A stretch of DNA of 64,000 nt from Ophiura sarsii. Lineage: Eukaryota > Echinodermata > Ophiuroidea > Amphilepidida > Ophiuridae. This document shows, piece after piece, positions 32,642 through 44,815 of this stretch; the stretch's first letter is position 1; the number at the start of each line of letters is the position of its first letter. The position numbers and the translations under genes are program-made. The notes beneath the pieces are model-generated. The model had not been told where the DNA came from, did no database searches, and saw only the letters and a list, made by a program, of their open reading frames with translations. The stretch spans positions 22,920,264-22,984,263 of the forward strand of contig CM069455.1 of NCBI GenBank assembly GCA_035610835.1. Reading direction: 5' to 3'.

Positions 32642-33020
32642 TACCGAGATGATCCCCTACTCTTTACGAAAGAGTCTGTAACCTTTTAACGTGCTCGGGT
32701 AATGCTCTTCTGATGCACGGGACCACCATTTATATGTGACTTCCGAACTGGCCACTGATTTTTGCTGCCATTAGGAAATCGTCACAATCACTTCGCTTCA
32801 TTTACCAGGCTACCGGCACGGCGCACACAATATCAGCACTCCGATTGTAATATCCCCTAACAGCTTCCCAGTCTAGTCTCGCTTGGGTCGACGAGGCAAT
32901 TGAGCATGAGACTAAGTACCTTACCCAAGGATACAAACACGTTGGCTGTAGCGGGGCTAGAACTCACAACCGTTGTATTGTGAGACATGCATACTATCCA
33001 CTAGACCACACGTGTTCTCT
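32642..33020 (-). mobile_element. tRNA-derived SINE with a ~150-bp insert
   Basis: Minus strand: head TGTGGTCTAGTGGATAG (A box), GGTTGTGAGTTCTAGCCCC (B box), then the TCCTTGGGTAAGGTACTTAG body and the ACAGACTCTTTCG tail block. DNA at about 32748-32900 is absent from the other copies. Confidence 0.75.
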
Positions 33021-33119
33021 CTGTTGTTCGCGCATTTCATGCATTTGGACGCAGCTCCGCCAACAACAGCAAAACACGCTCGCATGAAATAGCTTGAATT
33101 ATGTCCATAGTATTATGAC

Positions 33120-33400
33120 AGTGACTTATGATAGAGCAGCCCTTTTATGGCAAAAGGATGTATCTTATATGTACTTTTCTAATGATATACTTCCTTTTAA
33201 CATGAATTATGTTAACTTGGTTCAATAATCCTCACTTAGGAAAAGGTTGCAACTTATAAAGACAATAAAATTAATATACTGCCTTTTACCACTACATGAT
33301 TTATGGATAAAAAAGCTAACTTTGATCATGTTGAAAGGAAGTATACTGTTAGAAAACTGCATATAAGATACATTCTTTTGCCATAAAAGGGCTGAGTGGC
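33120..33400. mobile_element. Fold-back MITE, ~80-bp arms
   Basis: AGCCCTTTTATGGCAAAAG then TGTATCTTATATG at 33139 onward is inverted at about 33325-33392. No coding content. Confidence 0.7.
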
Positions 33401-33541
33401 ACTTGGAAAACACGGTCTCATGGAAAACGTAGTGTGATCAAGTGTTTCTGATGAAGCGTGTAGACCATAGCAAACGAAATTGCCAATCGTGAGTGGGGTT
33501 TATTGGTGTGAAAATCTCAATTATTTATTCCTGCAAATCCC

Positions 33542-33650
33542 GATGCTCTCCAGATATCCAAGATGGCCGCCAATATGGCTGCCAAAAATTGTAAAATTTG
33601 AGAAAAGCCATATATCAGTTAAATAATATGATAAAAGAATATAAATAAAA
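33542..33650 (+). repeat. Single unit of the AAGATGGCCGCC tandem repeat
   Basis: GATGCTCTCCAGATATCCAA-GATGGCCGCC is shared with 38750-38800 inside the large palindrome, about 5 kb away. Confidence 0.65.
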
Positions 33651-33657
33651 TGACTAG

Positions 33658-34490
33658 ATACAGTTAAGCCCACAATTATTCATACCCTTTGAAAAATATG
33701 AGTTTTTTGCGTTTTTCTCATATCTATACCAGCTGGAGTGGTGGAACTTTCGCTTTACACTAAAGACAATTAGTTTGCAAGTACAAATCAATATATTTGG
33801 ACTCAAAATTGTTTGCATAACAATAGAATTGTGTTTTTATGCCTGTCCAAAATTATTCATACCCCATTACCAAGTCTCTGGATTGAGGCCATTTTTGTGA
33901 TAATACACATGTTCTTGACATTCCAAACATTCTATTGTGTGATAGGCTTTTATATTGTTATGCAATTATTCCATGATGGGTGCATGTGGATGTATTACAA
34001 ATGTGTCCTATTGAATGTACAGTGAATGATGTTATAGGACAACACTCTAGCTCTTTGTCAGCATGGCGAAGAAGATCAAATAACTCAGTGAGGACCAAAT
34101 AACTCAGTGAAGACCAAATAACTCAGCGAGGACCTTTTTTGTGCATATTGTGAATGCTCACAAAGAGAGGAAAGGCTACAGAGCTATTTCGAAACAATAC
34201 AATTCCAAGTGCCAGAATCCACCATACAAAGCATAATTAGGATAAACAAGAAGTTCGACTCAGTCAAACACATTGAAGGACGTAGTCGGAAGCCAACGGT
34301 GTCCCCTTGTCTAGCAAGAAAAGTATTGCGAAAGGCCAACAACAATCCACAGATCACCATCAATGCTCTCCTAAACAACCTTGGCAATTCTTGGACCAAG
34401 ATATCATGGCAGACACTCTAGCAGACATTGCACATGAGGTCTCCATGGAGGCCGATCAAGAAAGACTCTACGCCTGAAAAGAGTTATTAA
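33658..34490 (+). pseudogene. Tc1-type DNA transposon relic, N-terminal transposase
   Basis: The left end CAGTTAAGCCCACAATTATT, followed by CATACCC, is a Tc1-like terminal repeat. Coding remnants at about 34160-34421 read STIQSIIRINKKFDSV, GRSRKPTVSPCLARKVLRKA and NNPQITINALLNNL, the two DNA-binding helix-turn-helix domains and the GRPRK-like hook. Frame breaks precede 34209 and follow 34421. The catalytic DDE domain and right end are missing. Confidence 0.78.
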
Positions 34491-34497
34491 CACTCAT

Positions 34498-34977
34498 CTT
34501 CAACAAATAGGGGAATATGGGGCAACTGGACCGTGGGGCAAGTGGTACGAAATGAAGGATTTTGTAATTGTATGGGCATACTGCTTTCTTTATAACAGTA
34601 CGACTTTTGTTGATACTTGACATATATCCTTACCTTCTACAATCCAAAACATTTGGAACTTTAGGGTATTTACACATGTGATTTTCTCAAGATCTTTGAA
34701 GCCAACTCCTTGAGTAACTGATTGAAAATTCACAGATAGTATGGGCGATATATGAAGATGGGTTTAGATCATGTTTAATGTACTTTATATGATTGACTGA
34801 TATACAACAGTAAATATATACATGCAGTACAGTCGTCTTAAGATGCTACAATCAAGGAAAAAAAGGTTGGCACACTTTGTCCCAATTAAGGAAAAAAGTG
34901 CCCCGCTCCCCCGAGGCAATGTTGATCCGAGCCACATGCCATCAGAAGCTTTGGCAGCTCTCTCAACATTGATTGAT

Positions 34978-35011
<34 letters not shown>

Positions 35012-35720
35012 GGGGAAGGATGAGAGAGAGGGGGAGACCTCTGCGTGCTATTAAAGAGTGATATGTCCTAAGTCTGTTGTGAGCACAGGGATATTTCTAT
35101 TAAATTGTATCAAGTGTGCCAACTATTATTTTCCTTGATTGTAGGTGCATATTGCATTTGATAGGTGCTATATTGTAGTGTGCTTAGGGACTTTCCGAAA
35201 TATGATTAAAACCATAGGTTGTGGTTGAAATGACCGTAAAATGGCGCATATTGCTAAATTGGGACATTGGTGGTTTGGATTTCCGATCAATATTATCATT
35301 TAAAGAATGCTTCAACTTAAATCATTATCACGGGTATTCATTTGGTAGAGTTATTAGTTTGTGAATTTGCAAATAACAAAGTACACCATTTCTTATTTTA
35401 TCTATATAAAGACACTCGTCTACTTGTAGAACCCGAACGCCGCAATATTTGCGAATTCAAAGATACTCGCTGGCTACAGAAATCTGTGTAATGGCTAAAA
35501 ACAAAAATGCAGTTTTGCCTTTTTTCTGAAATGTATTGGAGTTATTGATTATTATGACAAATGGTGGTATGTTTTAAAACATTTTGGCGTAAAATTTATT
35601 ACGTCACAGGCGTGTTTGAATAATGTTTCATCTCGACAAAGTGCTACGTCATTTGTTGGGGCAAGTGGTCCGAAGGGGTATGGGGCAACTGGTCCGCCTG
35701 CAAAAACTTAATCAAAATTG
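34498..35720 (+). repeat. Repeat bounded by directly repeated GGGGCAACTGGNCCG motifs
   Basis: GGGGAATATGGGGCAACTGG at 34504 recurs in the same direction as GGGGTATGGGGCAACTGG near 35675, each beside GGGGCAAGTGGT. Direct rather than inverted ends do not fit a simple TIR transposon. The 34849-35141 MITE is inside. Confidence 0.45.
34849..35141. mobile_element. 293-bp mariner-like MITE with a 33-base G run
   Basis: Ends CAATCAAGGAAAAAAAGG and, inverted, CAATCAAGGAAAATAATAG, then TTGGCACACTT, flanked by TA. The centre has CAATGTTGA and CAACATTGATTGATGGGGG; the G run at 34979-35011 follows. The copy at 53298-53579 shares centre and ends but has only six G. Confidence 0.78.
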
Positions 35721-36289
35721 TAAAATTCATTTTGAAAATTAATTGTTAGTGTCAATAAAACATGACTCGGTATTGAAATGTGAATTGAATATGAAATAAT
35801 TCACATTCTTTCTAGTTCTTAGACATTTTGGAGCATTTCGGGTCTAATACCACTATTTCTGATATTGAAGGATTACAATATGACATGAAATTGCTTTAGA
35901 ATGGTTTCAAACCTCGGTATGATGAATTACATCTTTATTATATTTTGAATGGTGTCTGTAAAGGTATTTGCTATGACGAAATATCATGATTTATGTATTT
36001 TATCCACTGCTTTTTGTGTATATTCACCGTTGGGTCATCATTGTCAAATTGACTAACTTCCCCTGTAACATGAAAAGCTGGCTAAATTAATATCAAGATG
36101 GTTTATTATAAGTACTAAATGATGATTATATGAAGTAAATAAAATCATTAAAGAAAGGGGTATATATAGACAAATGTATGGGGCTTCTGACTATCACAAC
36201 CATGTAACCATTTAACTAGGTTCATACCGTTTTATCTAATAAACGTGCAGTCGAAAATTGCGCTTGCTTTGTACACCACTAGTATTACT
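35721..36289. other. AT-rich intergenic DNA
   Basis: No gene or repeat recognised. Confidence 0.35.
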
Positions 36290-37000
36290 GCGGGGGACAT
36301 TTAGGGATTGGGAGGAGAGACGACACCCCCTGGTAATACGGACCTGTTTCAGATAGGTCCAGTGTCATTACGAACCCTTCTACGAGACCGTTGACTGTAA
36401 TATTCCCCATAAAACACTTTATATAATTTGACCTCAAGTGAATTGGATTTCCACACGAGTTCTGCGAGAGTCATCAACCTTGCCGGGATTGCGACCAGGG
36501 ATCGCGACGGTATCCGTATATAATATTGTTAATTTGATTCTTAGCCGACTGAAAAGTGGATTGAGATAGAGAGTTAATTGTATTGTTCATCAGATCCCCT
36601 AATGACACGCCCAGTACCCGCGGCGAAGGTTAGGGGATTTCCCTTCAGAGTAGCGTCGATGAAACCAATAAATACTGTTTATTTTGACCCTGTCGACCCA
36701 GCAACCATGAAAAACCAACGAGAAAATGAAAATAATTGCGCAACAATTACCAAATCAAGCAGTTTATTCAATTATATCATCTAAGAGAAACAATTTAGGC
36801 ATTAAGAAACTATTATAGCAGACGTTGTTTTGTTTTTTATATTCTTTCCGCCTATTTATACTGCTTAAATGAAGCTGCATACAAACTTTGAAATTAAAAC
36901 CCAACAAAGCAAAGATACAAGTTAGTAGGGAAATTACTAACAGACTAATCAGTTATATCGGAAGGCCGTTCCCACTTACTTTCTTTAGTATTTCAATAGT
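36290..37000. repeat. ~0.7-kb dispersed repeat, copy 2
   Basis: Collinear with 5395-6145. The short open frame here (36578-36784) again ends SSSLFNYI. No recognised domain. Confidence 0.7.
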
Positions 37001-37024
37001 ACCACTTCATCGTATTATAGGCCA

Positions 37025-37120
37025 AAGCCGGGGTTGGTGGTGTCTCGTCGGGTAGACATCTGGTGACAGGGAGGATGGCAAACAAGACTCCCATGATTGT
37101 TCTCACTGCACCATTAGAAA
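37025..37120 (+). repeat. ~95-bp dispersed repeat, copy 2
   Basis: Pairs with 15640-15735; ends at CTCACTGCACCATTAG in both. Confidence 0.65.
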
Positions 37121-37680
37121 ACTCCGTTTTTTGCTATATTTACATTTACATGAAACTTTGTTTTCTCTTTTTTAAATGGGCTCCACATGATATTCCTATA
37201 GACATATGCGCGCGTAGAGCTCAACAATTGCTATTTGATAGTATGATTTGGTTTCGATTCCCCTGACTGGCGTTTTGAAATTGGATGAAAGTAAAATATT
37301 TAAACTTCTCTGAATCGATGCAATTCCACCGAATGATAGTCAAGGTGGGAGACGAAGCTCCCCCGCCTGCCCTCCACCACTTTGTACATGCCACAGCTTT
37401 TTACCTGGACCGTGGAATTGGCATGCATGACTCGGACAGCCCCGATGGACTTGGACTCAGACTCGGCCCTTGTGGGACTGCACTTGGAGATACACTACGT
37501 GTCCGCAGCACACGTGTCCTTAAGGCTCAGACGGGGTTCAGACTCTTACTCTTTCCCACACTGATCAGGTAGGGCCGGCTGCTACCCTGGCACCCACCCA
37601 TACAGATTGGGCTCATTTTCTATATGCCGACACGACATTGTTAACATTTGACTAAATTACGACAAATAATATACATAGGT
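37121..37680. other. Intergenic, no supported gene
   Basis: GC content rises near 37350-37570 (two overlapping short open frames, no domain). Nothing else recognised. Confidence 0.35.
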
Positions 37681-37829
37681 AAGCAGGTTTTTTTGGTCCC
37701 CCACCCTCTTTAGGAGTTTTCAAACCTTTTTGAACCCCCCCCCCTTTTTGAGCGTCAACACTTTTCAGACCCCCTCAAATCTTCCAGCCCCCCACCACCA
37801 AAATATTTATGAACGCTCCCTTTCTACAG
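37681..37829 (-). mobile_element. Solitary end of the GGGAGYGTTCAT element family
   Basis: Ends ATATTTATGAACGCTCCC after C-rich CCCCCCACCACC, matching the right end of 22085-22662. The left end is not found. Confidence 0.55.
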
Positions 37830-38744
37830 TAATATTAAGTAACTTAGGAAACTTACAAACTAAAGAGTCATCTCAGGTAAATATCGAATACGGGTGGCAA
37901 AGCTCGCCGATTTTTATTTTATTTTCCTGGCCAGGTTGAAGTACTTTGGTAGCATATCAGAAAAACGAGATTAGTTTGTTACTCTTTTACTCGTTGCCAT
38001 GGCAACAGCCCAATTTAGATTTTAGCCATTTTTTGGTCAATATCAGTTAAAAATAGTCGAAATTTACCGCACATTCGTTATCTTATTGCAGCACTATGCA
38101 AGATTTTTTTTCAAAAGTAGCTATTACTTGATAAAGACACATCTTTATACTTTAGACACAAATAAAAAAATAAAAAATAAAAAAATGTTTTGATGTATTT
38201 TCTGACCTGGCAACACTGCTAGTTTTGACATATTAAGAAAATTGATATTTTAGCCTATCTTTGCATCTCGTAAAAACTACTTGCCAGGGCACTCAGGATA
38301 TTGCCCTCATAGGAGGAGGGAAAGATGACTTTACCCTACTCATATCTGATGAAAACAGCTTGGGGTTTATATACTTTAACGGCAGTGTTGCCAGATAATG
38401 ACGCATTTTGGAAAAATTACAATATTTCGTTTGTTACAAATACAAATAATGACATTCATTTTGATACTGAAGCCATTTTATTACGACAATTTGGATTTAG
38501 TATACCAGATGTTCAAGGGACTTCCATAGATACCCGTTAAGTAAAGCAGGTGGTAATATAGGGCCTATACTTCTACTCTTGTTGCCAGAAAGTTCACAGT
38601 TCGGCAACATTGCTATATTCAGATAATTTGATTTCGTATATTAGTCGGGTATGTACAGGGGGTGCACGTGCACCCCCAGTACTAAACCAAACCAACTTTT
38701 TAGGGGTCTTTTATACACATTTTAGATGTTAACAGGGGAAAAAA

Positions 38745-39830
38745 ATGGGATGCTCTCCAGATATCCAAGATGGCATCCAAAATGGCCGCCAAAATAGGTC
38801 AAATCTCATAAAATGACATATAGCAATCAAATGGTGAAAGTATTATAGTTGTACTAGTGGGATGTATGTATTAGACCACTAGACACTCATATCTAGAAGT
38901 TTTGCTTGGTAAACACACCTAAATCCAAGATGGCCGTCAAAATGGCCGCCAATAATGGTAAAATTCCATATATTGGCATATATAAACCAACATGTATGAT
39001 CAGAGTAAAGTTTTAACAATGGGACGTATGTGTTAGACCACTAGAAACTCATACCTAGTATTTTTACCTTGTTCACATATTTTAAAATCAAAATGGCCGC
39101 CAAATTAATGGCCGAAATTTGTCAAAAGTGGTCAAAATTCCATAAAATAGGCTAATATCAACTGAAATGTATGATGAAAATATAATTTTAACGATGGGAT
39201 GTATGTGTCAGACCACTATTAGCTCATTTCCAGTATTTTTTGTTTTGTTAACACGGTTCAAAATCCAAAATGGCCCCCAAAATGGCTGAAAATTTGTCAA
39301 ATTCCATAAAATGGGATAATATCAAACTAAATTTACGATGAAAATTTAGTTTTTTAAATGGTGGGATGTATGTATTAGACCATTAATAACTCATATCCAG
39401 TATTTTTGTTTTTTTAACATAGTTCAAAATCCAAAATGGATGCCAAAATGGCCCCAAAATGGTTCCCGAGGTTGCTGCAAAAATTGTCAAATTCCATTAA
39501 ATGGGATAATATCAACCTAAATGTATGATGAAAATATAGTTTTAAGGATGGGATGTATGTATTAGACCACTAGTAACTCATATCTAGTATATTTGCTTTG
39601 TTAACATACTTAAACATCCAAAATGGCCCTCATAATGGGTCCCAGAATTACTGAACAAATTGTTTGAATTCCATAAAATGTGATGATATCAACCAAAATA
39701 TATGATGCAAGTATAGTTTGAACATTGGGGGTATGTAATAGACAACAAGTAACTCATATCCAGTATATTTGCATTGCAATAACATACTTTAAAACCAAGA
39801 TGGCCACCAAAATTGCCAATGTAAAAATAG
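38745..39830 (+). repeat. ~180-bp tandem repeat in the left palindrome arm
   Basis: About six units, each with AAATGGCCGCCAAAAT, CATAAAATGGGATAATATCA, TGATGAAAATATAGTTTTAA, GGGATGTATGTATTAGACCA and TAACTCATATC. The mirrored units lie in the right arm at about 40610-42290. Confidence 0.8.
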
Positions 39831-39880
39831 TCTACATGAGTGTATGATAATTCAAAATAGATATTGTCAGAGTGTATACA

Positions 39881-40203
39881 TACATACTGTTATACTGTAC
39901 ACAGCGCCCTACCTCGGACATTAACGGTACAGTGCCCCTGAAACCTAGGGACATGAATTTTTATGTACACAGAACGGGATGATCCCCTACTCTTTGCGAA
40001 GGAGTCTGTGACCTTTAACGTGCTTGGATTTTGCTCTTCTGATGCACGAGACCACCATTTATACGTGACTTCTGAACCACGATGCAATTGAGACTAAGTA
40101 CCTTGCCTAAGGATACAAACATGTTGGCCGTAGCGGGGCTCGAACTCGCAACCTTTGTATCGTGAGACCTGCGATCTATCCGCTAGACCACACACGCTCT
40201 CAT
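39881..40203 (-). mobile_element. tRNA-derived SINE inserted in the left palindrome arm
   Basis: Minus strand: GTGGTCTAGCGGATAGATCG head, GGTTGCGAGTTCGAGCCCC B box, TCCTTAGGCAAGGTACTTAG body and GGGGATCATCCCG tail. The right arm has no counterpart, so the SINE arrived after the palindrome formed. About 90 bases left of the SINE also lack a match. Confidence 0.8.
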
Positions 40204-41056
40204 CAAATTCACCAAATAATATGTTCTAAACTGCTAAGCTATTGCTTTTAGAATTTTTTAGAAATAAGGCCCACCTCTGTGACAATTTGATTCAGTATCA
40301 CTTTCCAAACTGGCTGACAGAATGGATAAGTTGATGTTAAATGAACTGACACATTTGTTTTGTATTGTAAATGACCATATTATGTGAATGCTATCACATT
40401 AAAGTTAGGGTATTGGTAAATGTACAATTCTGGCAGCCATTTTGGAAAGTGCTACTGAATTAAAATTGTCATAGAGGGGGCCTTATTTCTAAAAGTAATA
40501 GCATAGCAGTTTAGAACATTCTATTTGGTGAATTTGATGTAATATACACTCTTACAGGATCTATTTTGGATTACCATTATACACTCGTAGACTATTTTTA
40601 CATTTACAGCGGCAATTTTGGTGGCCATCTTGGTTTTAAAGTATGTTATTACAATGCAAATATACTGGATATGAGTTACTAGTTGTTTAATACATACACC
40701 CCCCCCCCCCCCCCCAATGGTTAAAACTATAATTTCGTCATATATTTTGGTCAATATTATCCCATTTTATGGAATCCCAACAATTTGTTCAGTCAGTTTG
40801 GGACCCATTTTGGGGGCCATTTTGGATGTATGTTAACAAATCAAAAATACTAGATATGAGTAACTAGTGGTATAATACATACATCCCATCATTAAAACTA
40901 TATTTTCATCGTACATTTAGGTTGATATTATCTAATTTTATGGAATTTGACAATTATTTCAGCCACTTCAGGAACCATTTTAGGGCCATTTTGGATTTTG
41001 AACTGTGTTAACAAAGTAAAAATATTGGTTATGAGCTACTAGAGGTCTAACGCATA

Positions 41057-41843
41057 GGGGAAGGTGGGGTAATGGCGGACACCTTTTGTCAGAGAGGTAT
41101 AACACACATATAATACGTCATATAACAATAAAAATCATGTAAACACAAAGCACTGTGATGGTTCTACCTTTTATCAAGTTTTTATCAACTCATCATTTTG
41201 AAATTCGAAGCTACGACGCAATAAAAAAAATGGCGTCGTCCGGCATTACCCCACACTCTGGGGGTAATCACGGACCGTATTTTCAATGGCAGCCCTCTTT
41301 TTATTAGAATACAGTATTTCAATGGGAGTTAAAAAATACCCTTTTTAAAAGTGTAGCAGAAATCAAAGAACAATGTCACATATTTATATGGTCAACAACT
41401 ATTACCGATTTATGATGTTAAATTGACCACGCCCATATTGGTTACCATGGAAACGGTACATGTCCGGGATTACCCCAATCCATGTACAATGTTGTGGCAC
41501 ATCCTCTCTTATTATTATGCTCATCATTGTGACTCCGAATTCATTTCTTTTTTATCAGAAGGTATCATACATTAAATAAAAAAATAATAAGACTTTGTTT
41601 TCCTTGATGTAGAAATACCAGTTTCAAAGAGAAAGTAATGCACCAAAATATCAACTTGCCCAAAAAGTGATTTTTGTAATTCTCGCGAGAATTTGCGAGA
41701 CAACCATCCCATTTAGGTTTTGTGTGATTTCAATGGAGAGGCACCTAACATCATAGGGTGGCAAAATACCACCTTCTTTCACCTGCCTTTAGATACAGCC
41801 CTGTCCGCCATTACCCCGCGTCCGCCATTACCCCACCTTCCCC
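41057..41843. mobile_element. 787-bp TA-flanked element inserted in the right palindrome arm
   Basis: Perfect 24-bp inverted ends beginning GGGGAAGGTGGGGTAATGGC, flanked by TA (41055-41056 and 41844-41845); the left arm shows the uninterrupted site. Internal copies of the terminal motif NCCGNNATTACCCC occur near 41249, 41463, 41804 and 41821. No transposase. Confidence 0.87.
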
Positions 41844-43252
41844 TACATCTCATCGTTAAAAGTATATTTTCATCATACATTTCGGTTGATATTAGCCTAT
41901 TTTATGGAATTTTTGACCACTTTAGACCAATTTCGACCATTAATTTGGCGGCCATTTTGGGTTTAAAGTATGTTTACAAAGAAAAAATACTAGGTATGAG
42001 TGTCTAGTGGTCTAACACATACATCCCATTGTTAAAAATATATTCTGATCATACATGTTGGTTTATATATGCCAATATATGGAATTTTATCATTTTGGCG
42101 GCCATTTTGGATTTAGGTTTGTTAACAAAGCAAAACTTCTAGATATGAGTGTCTAGTGGTATAATACATACATCCAACTATTACAACTATACTTTCACCA
42201 TACAATTTGATTGCTATATGTCATTTTATGAGATATGACCCGTTTTGGCGGCCATTTTGGACGCCATCTTGGATATCTGGAGAGCATCCCATTTTGTTTC
42301 ACTGTTAACATATAAAATGTGTTTAAGGACCCTAAAAGACACCTAAAAAGTTGGTTTGGTTTAGTACTGGGGGTGCACGTCAACCCCTCTGTACATACCC
42401 GACTAATATACGAAATCAAATTATCTGAATATAGCAATGTTGCCGAACTGTGAACTTTCTGGCAACAAGAGTAGAAGTATAGGCCCTATATTACCACCTG
42501 CTTTACTTAACGGGTATCTATGGAAGTCCCTGGAACATCTGGTATATACTAAATCCAATTTGTCGTAATAAAATGGCTTCAGTATCAAAATGAATGTCAT
42601 TATTTGTAACAAACGAAATATTGTTAATTTTTCCAAAATGCGTCATTATCTGGCAACACTGCCGTTAAATTATATAATACCCCAAGCCGTTTTCATCAGA
42701 TATAAGTAAGGTAAAGTCATCTCTCCCTCCTCCTATGAGGACAATATCTTGAGTGCCCTGGCAAGTAGTGTTTACGAGATGCAAAGATAGGCTAAAACTA
42801 GCAGTGTTGCCAGGTCAGAAAATACATCAAAACATTTTTTATTTTTTTATTTGTGTCTAAAGCATAAAGATGTCTTTATCAAGTAATAGCTACTTTTGAG
42901 AAAAAAATGCTTGCATATTGCTGCAATAAGATAACAAATGTGCGGTAAATTTCGACTATTTTTAACTGATATTGACTAAAAAATGGCTAAAATCTAAATT
43001 GGGCTGTTGCCATGGCAACGAGTAAAAGATTAACAAACTAATCGTTTTTCTGATATGCTACCAAAGTACTTCAACCTGGCCAGGAAAAAAAAATAAAAAA
43101 ATCGGCGAGCTTTGCCACCCGTACTCGATATTTACCTGAGATGACTCTTAAGATTAATTTTAAGTTGACCTTAATATGAAATGAGACCCTGGTGGGCTGA
43201 AAGGCAGCTACTGTAATCATTTGCTATTTGCAAGATTTTGCAAAAACGTCTC

Positions 43253-43633
43253 TTAACACGGCTATTAGTTTTACAATTTATACAAAAGCAACTTTCAGAA
43301 ACCTTTCCCAACTTTCAAGGTCCATCTCTAGGATTATTGAACCAATACCACGCATGTTTGTACTTATTTCAAACATGCGCCTGCCGTGTTGAAAGTGTTA
43401 GCACTATCCACGCGGCAGACGTCTGAAGACATTCCAAAAGTTCAAAATGTTTAAAAAATGTCAACATTGAATTTCATTACAATATTTGGAATCATGAGAA
43501 ATGCATTGAAATAAGTACAAACATGCCTAATATTGGTACAGTAATCCTTGAGATAGACGGTGAAAATTGGGAAAGGTTTCTGACAAATCCGTTTTGTAAA
43601 TGGTAAAACTAGTAGCCGCATGGAAAGCGTTAA
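43253..43633. mobile_element. Two TTAA-family MITE copies, head to head
   Basis: A forward copy with an internal deletion (about 43253-43411) runs into an inverted copy (about 43405-43633, ending CATGGAAAGCGTTAA). Confidence 0.7.
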
Positions 43634-43839
43634 TTCAAGATTGGATCTGCCATCGACGATGGCAAAAAGGATATTTATAATTACCCGAGACTGACCAGGT
43701 AATAAATATACTCTCATCACCAAAACTATTAATACCTGAAAATATCAAATAGGAAATGTTCTTCTCTTTAATATTAACCCTAACCTCCGAGGCACATTTT
43801 CCAAAAAATATTTTTTCGCGGCCAAAAAGCGAGGGGAAA

Positions 43840-44815
43840 AAGGGCCCCACGGTTCGAACCCGGACCTCTGGGTTCAGAGGCAAACGACTTACTACTGGGC
43901 AGTTCCGTAATTAGGTAACCCAAATTGAAAAAATTGAAAACAAATGAAAATCGTCGAAAAAACCTAATTTATGTATCATATCAAAGGTTATGGGTTGTAG
44001 TTTCATGATATAATTTGGAATTTGACCTAACATTCTCGGTTTGGCTGATTTTGAGGTTGTTGCGGACGTACAGGGCATTTTTGAGTATTATTTCCATGAA
44101 TGAACTAAGGCAAGTATTACAAATTGATACAATCAATACAACAATGAACATGTGTTATGTATCATATAAAATAGTGACTTAAAAAGACCAAATATTTAAG
44201 AATGATGCCTTTTGGATTAAATTTGGTACCTTCTGTTGCGGACGTACGCTTCCCAAAAGCGGCTACTTTTAACCACTCCGTTCAATACTTTGGCAATGTT
44301 GGAAACCAACGAAGTAAGTATTTTACTAAAGCTGATGATTCATACTTAATGTTTAAAACTTATTTTTTGAATTATTTCACAGATGTACGTCCGACTCACT
44401 AATATGTACATCCGCAACGGATAAACATCGGTCAATTTTAAATTAAAGATAAATAAAGGTTCTGATAATTTTCTGTTTGTTTTCTTTAGGTTTGTCCCTC
44501 TTACAAACAAAACAATATTAGTTTTCATTACAGACCTGAACACTTCAGAGAACTTTTGATAGGAATACAGGTGTACTGAAAAAATCACTTTCTCTGCGTA
44601 CGTCCGCAACGGAGTGTTTTCACACCATATCTCATTAACCGAAAATGGTACAGCAAAGGAATTTTCAGGTTTTATACTCCTACTAGAGATACTTGAAACC
44701 CAGGTGTTAACAATCAAGCAACTGGTATAGTTTAGATTTTGCAAGCCCTCAAAGTGTCTGAAACGTACATCCGCAACTACGGAATTACCCTACTGGGCCA
44801 CGGGGGTCAACCATG
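43840..44815 (-). repeat. tRNA-Gln-like SINE head, split by an inserted element
   Basis: With the insert removed, the minus strand reads GGCCCAGTAGTAAGTCGTTT (A-box side), TGCCTCTGAACCCAGAGG (CTG would be a Gln anticodon) and GTCCGGGTTCGAACCG (B box), then CCCTTTTT. The tRNA resemblance is good but the acceptor stem is incomplete. Confidence 0.55.
43901..44789. mobile_element. ~0.89-kb DNA element with internal copies of its end motif
   Basis: CTACTGGGC flanks it at 43892-43900 and 44790-44798 (9 bp). Alternatively the ends are GGGCAGTTCCGTAATTAGG / GGGTAATTCCGTAGTTGCGG with a 4-bp TACT duplication; the ends align better this way. GTTGCGGACGTAC or its inverse, with small changes, occurs near 44058, 44236, 44400, 44600 and 44768. 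No transposase recognised. Confidence 0.72.

Larger units (their letters stand above)
37862..43150. repeat. 5.3-kb palindrome (long inverted repeat / fold-back element)
   Basis: The left arm starts AAGAGTCATCTCAGGTAAAT and the right arm ends with its inverse at 43149. The arms match through landmarks such as GCTACCAAAGTACTTCAACC and GGATATCTGGAGAGCATCCC down to a central loop at about 40326-40428. The left arm is about 37862-39880 plus 40204-40325, interrupted by a SINE-bearing insert. The right arm is about 40429-43150, interrupted by a 787-bp element. Each arm is about 2 kb and non-coding. A tandem repeat fills the inner half. Confidence 0.88.

Noticed and set aside
34498..35720. LTR retrotransposon, from the repeated GGGGCAACTGG motifs
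   Set aside because: The direct repeats are only ~20-45 bases, and no primer-binding site, polypurine tract or gag/pol coding was seen between them.
44202..44744. Open frames of 66 and 132 codons as a transposase
   Set aside because: No recognised domain; the region is AT-rich and filled with repeated GTTGCGGACGTAC-type motifs.
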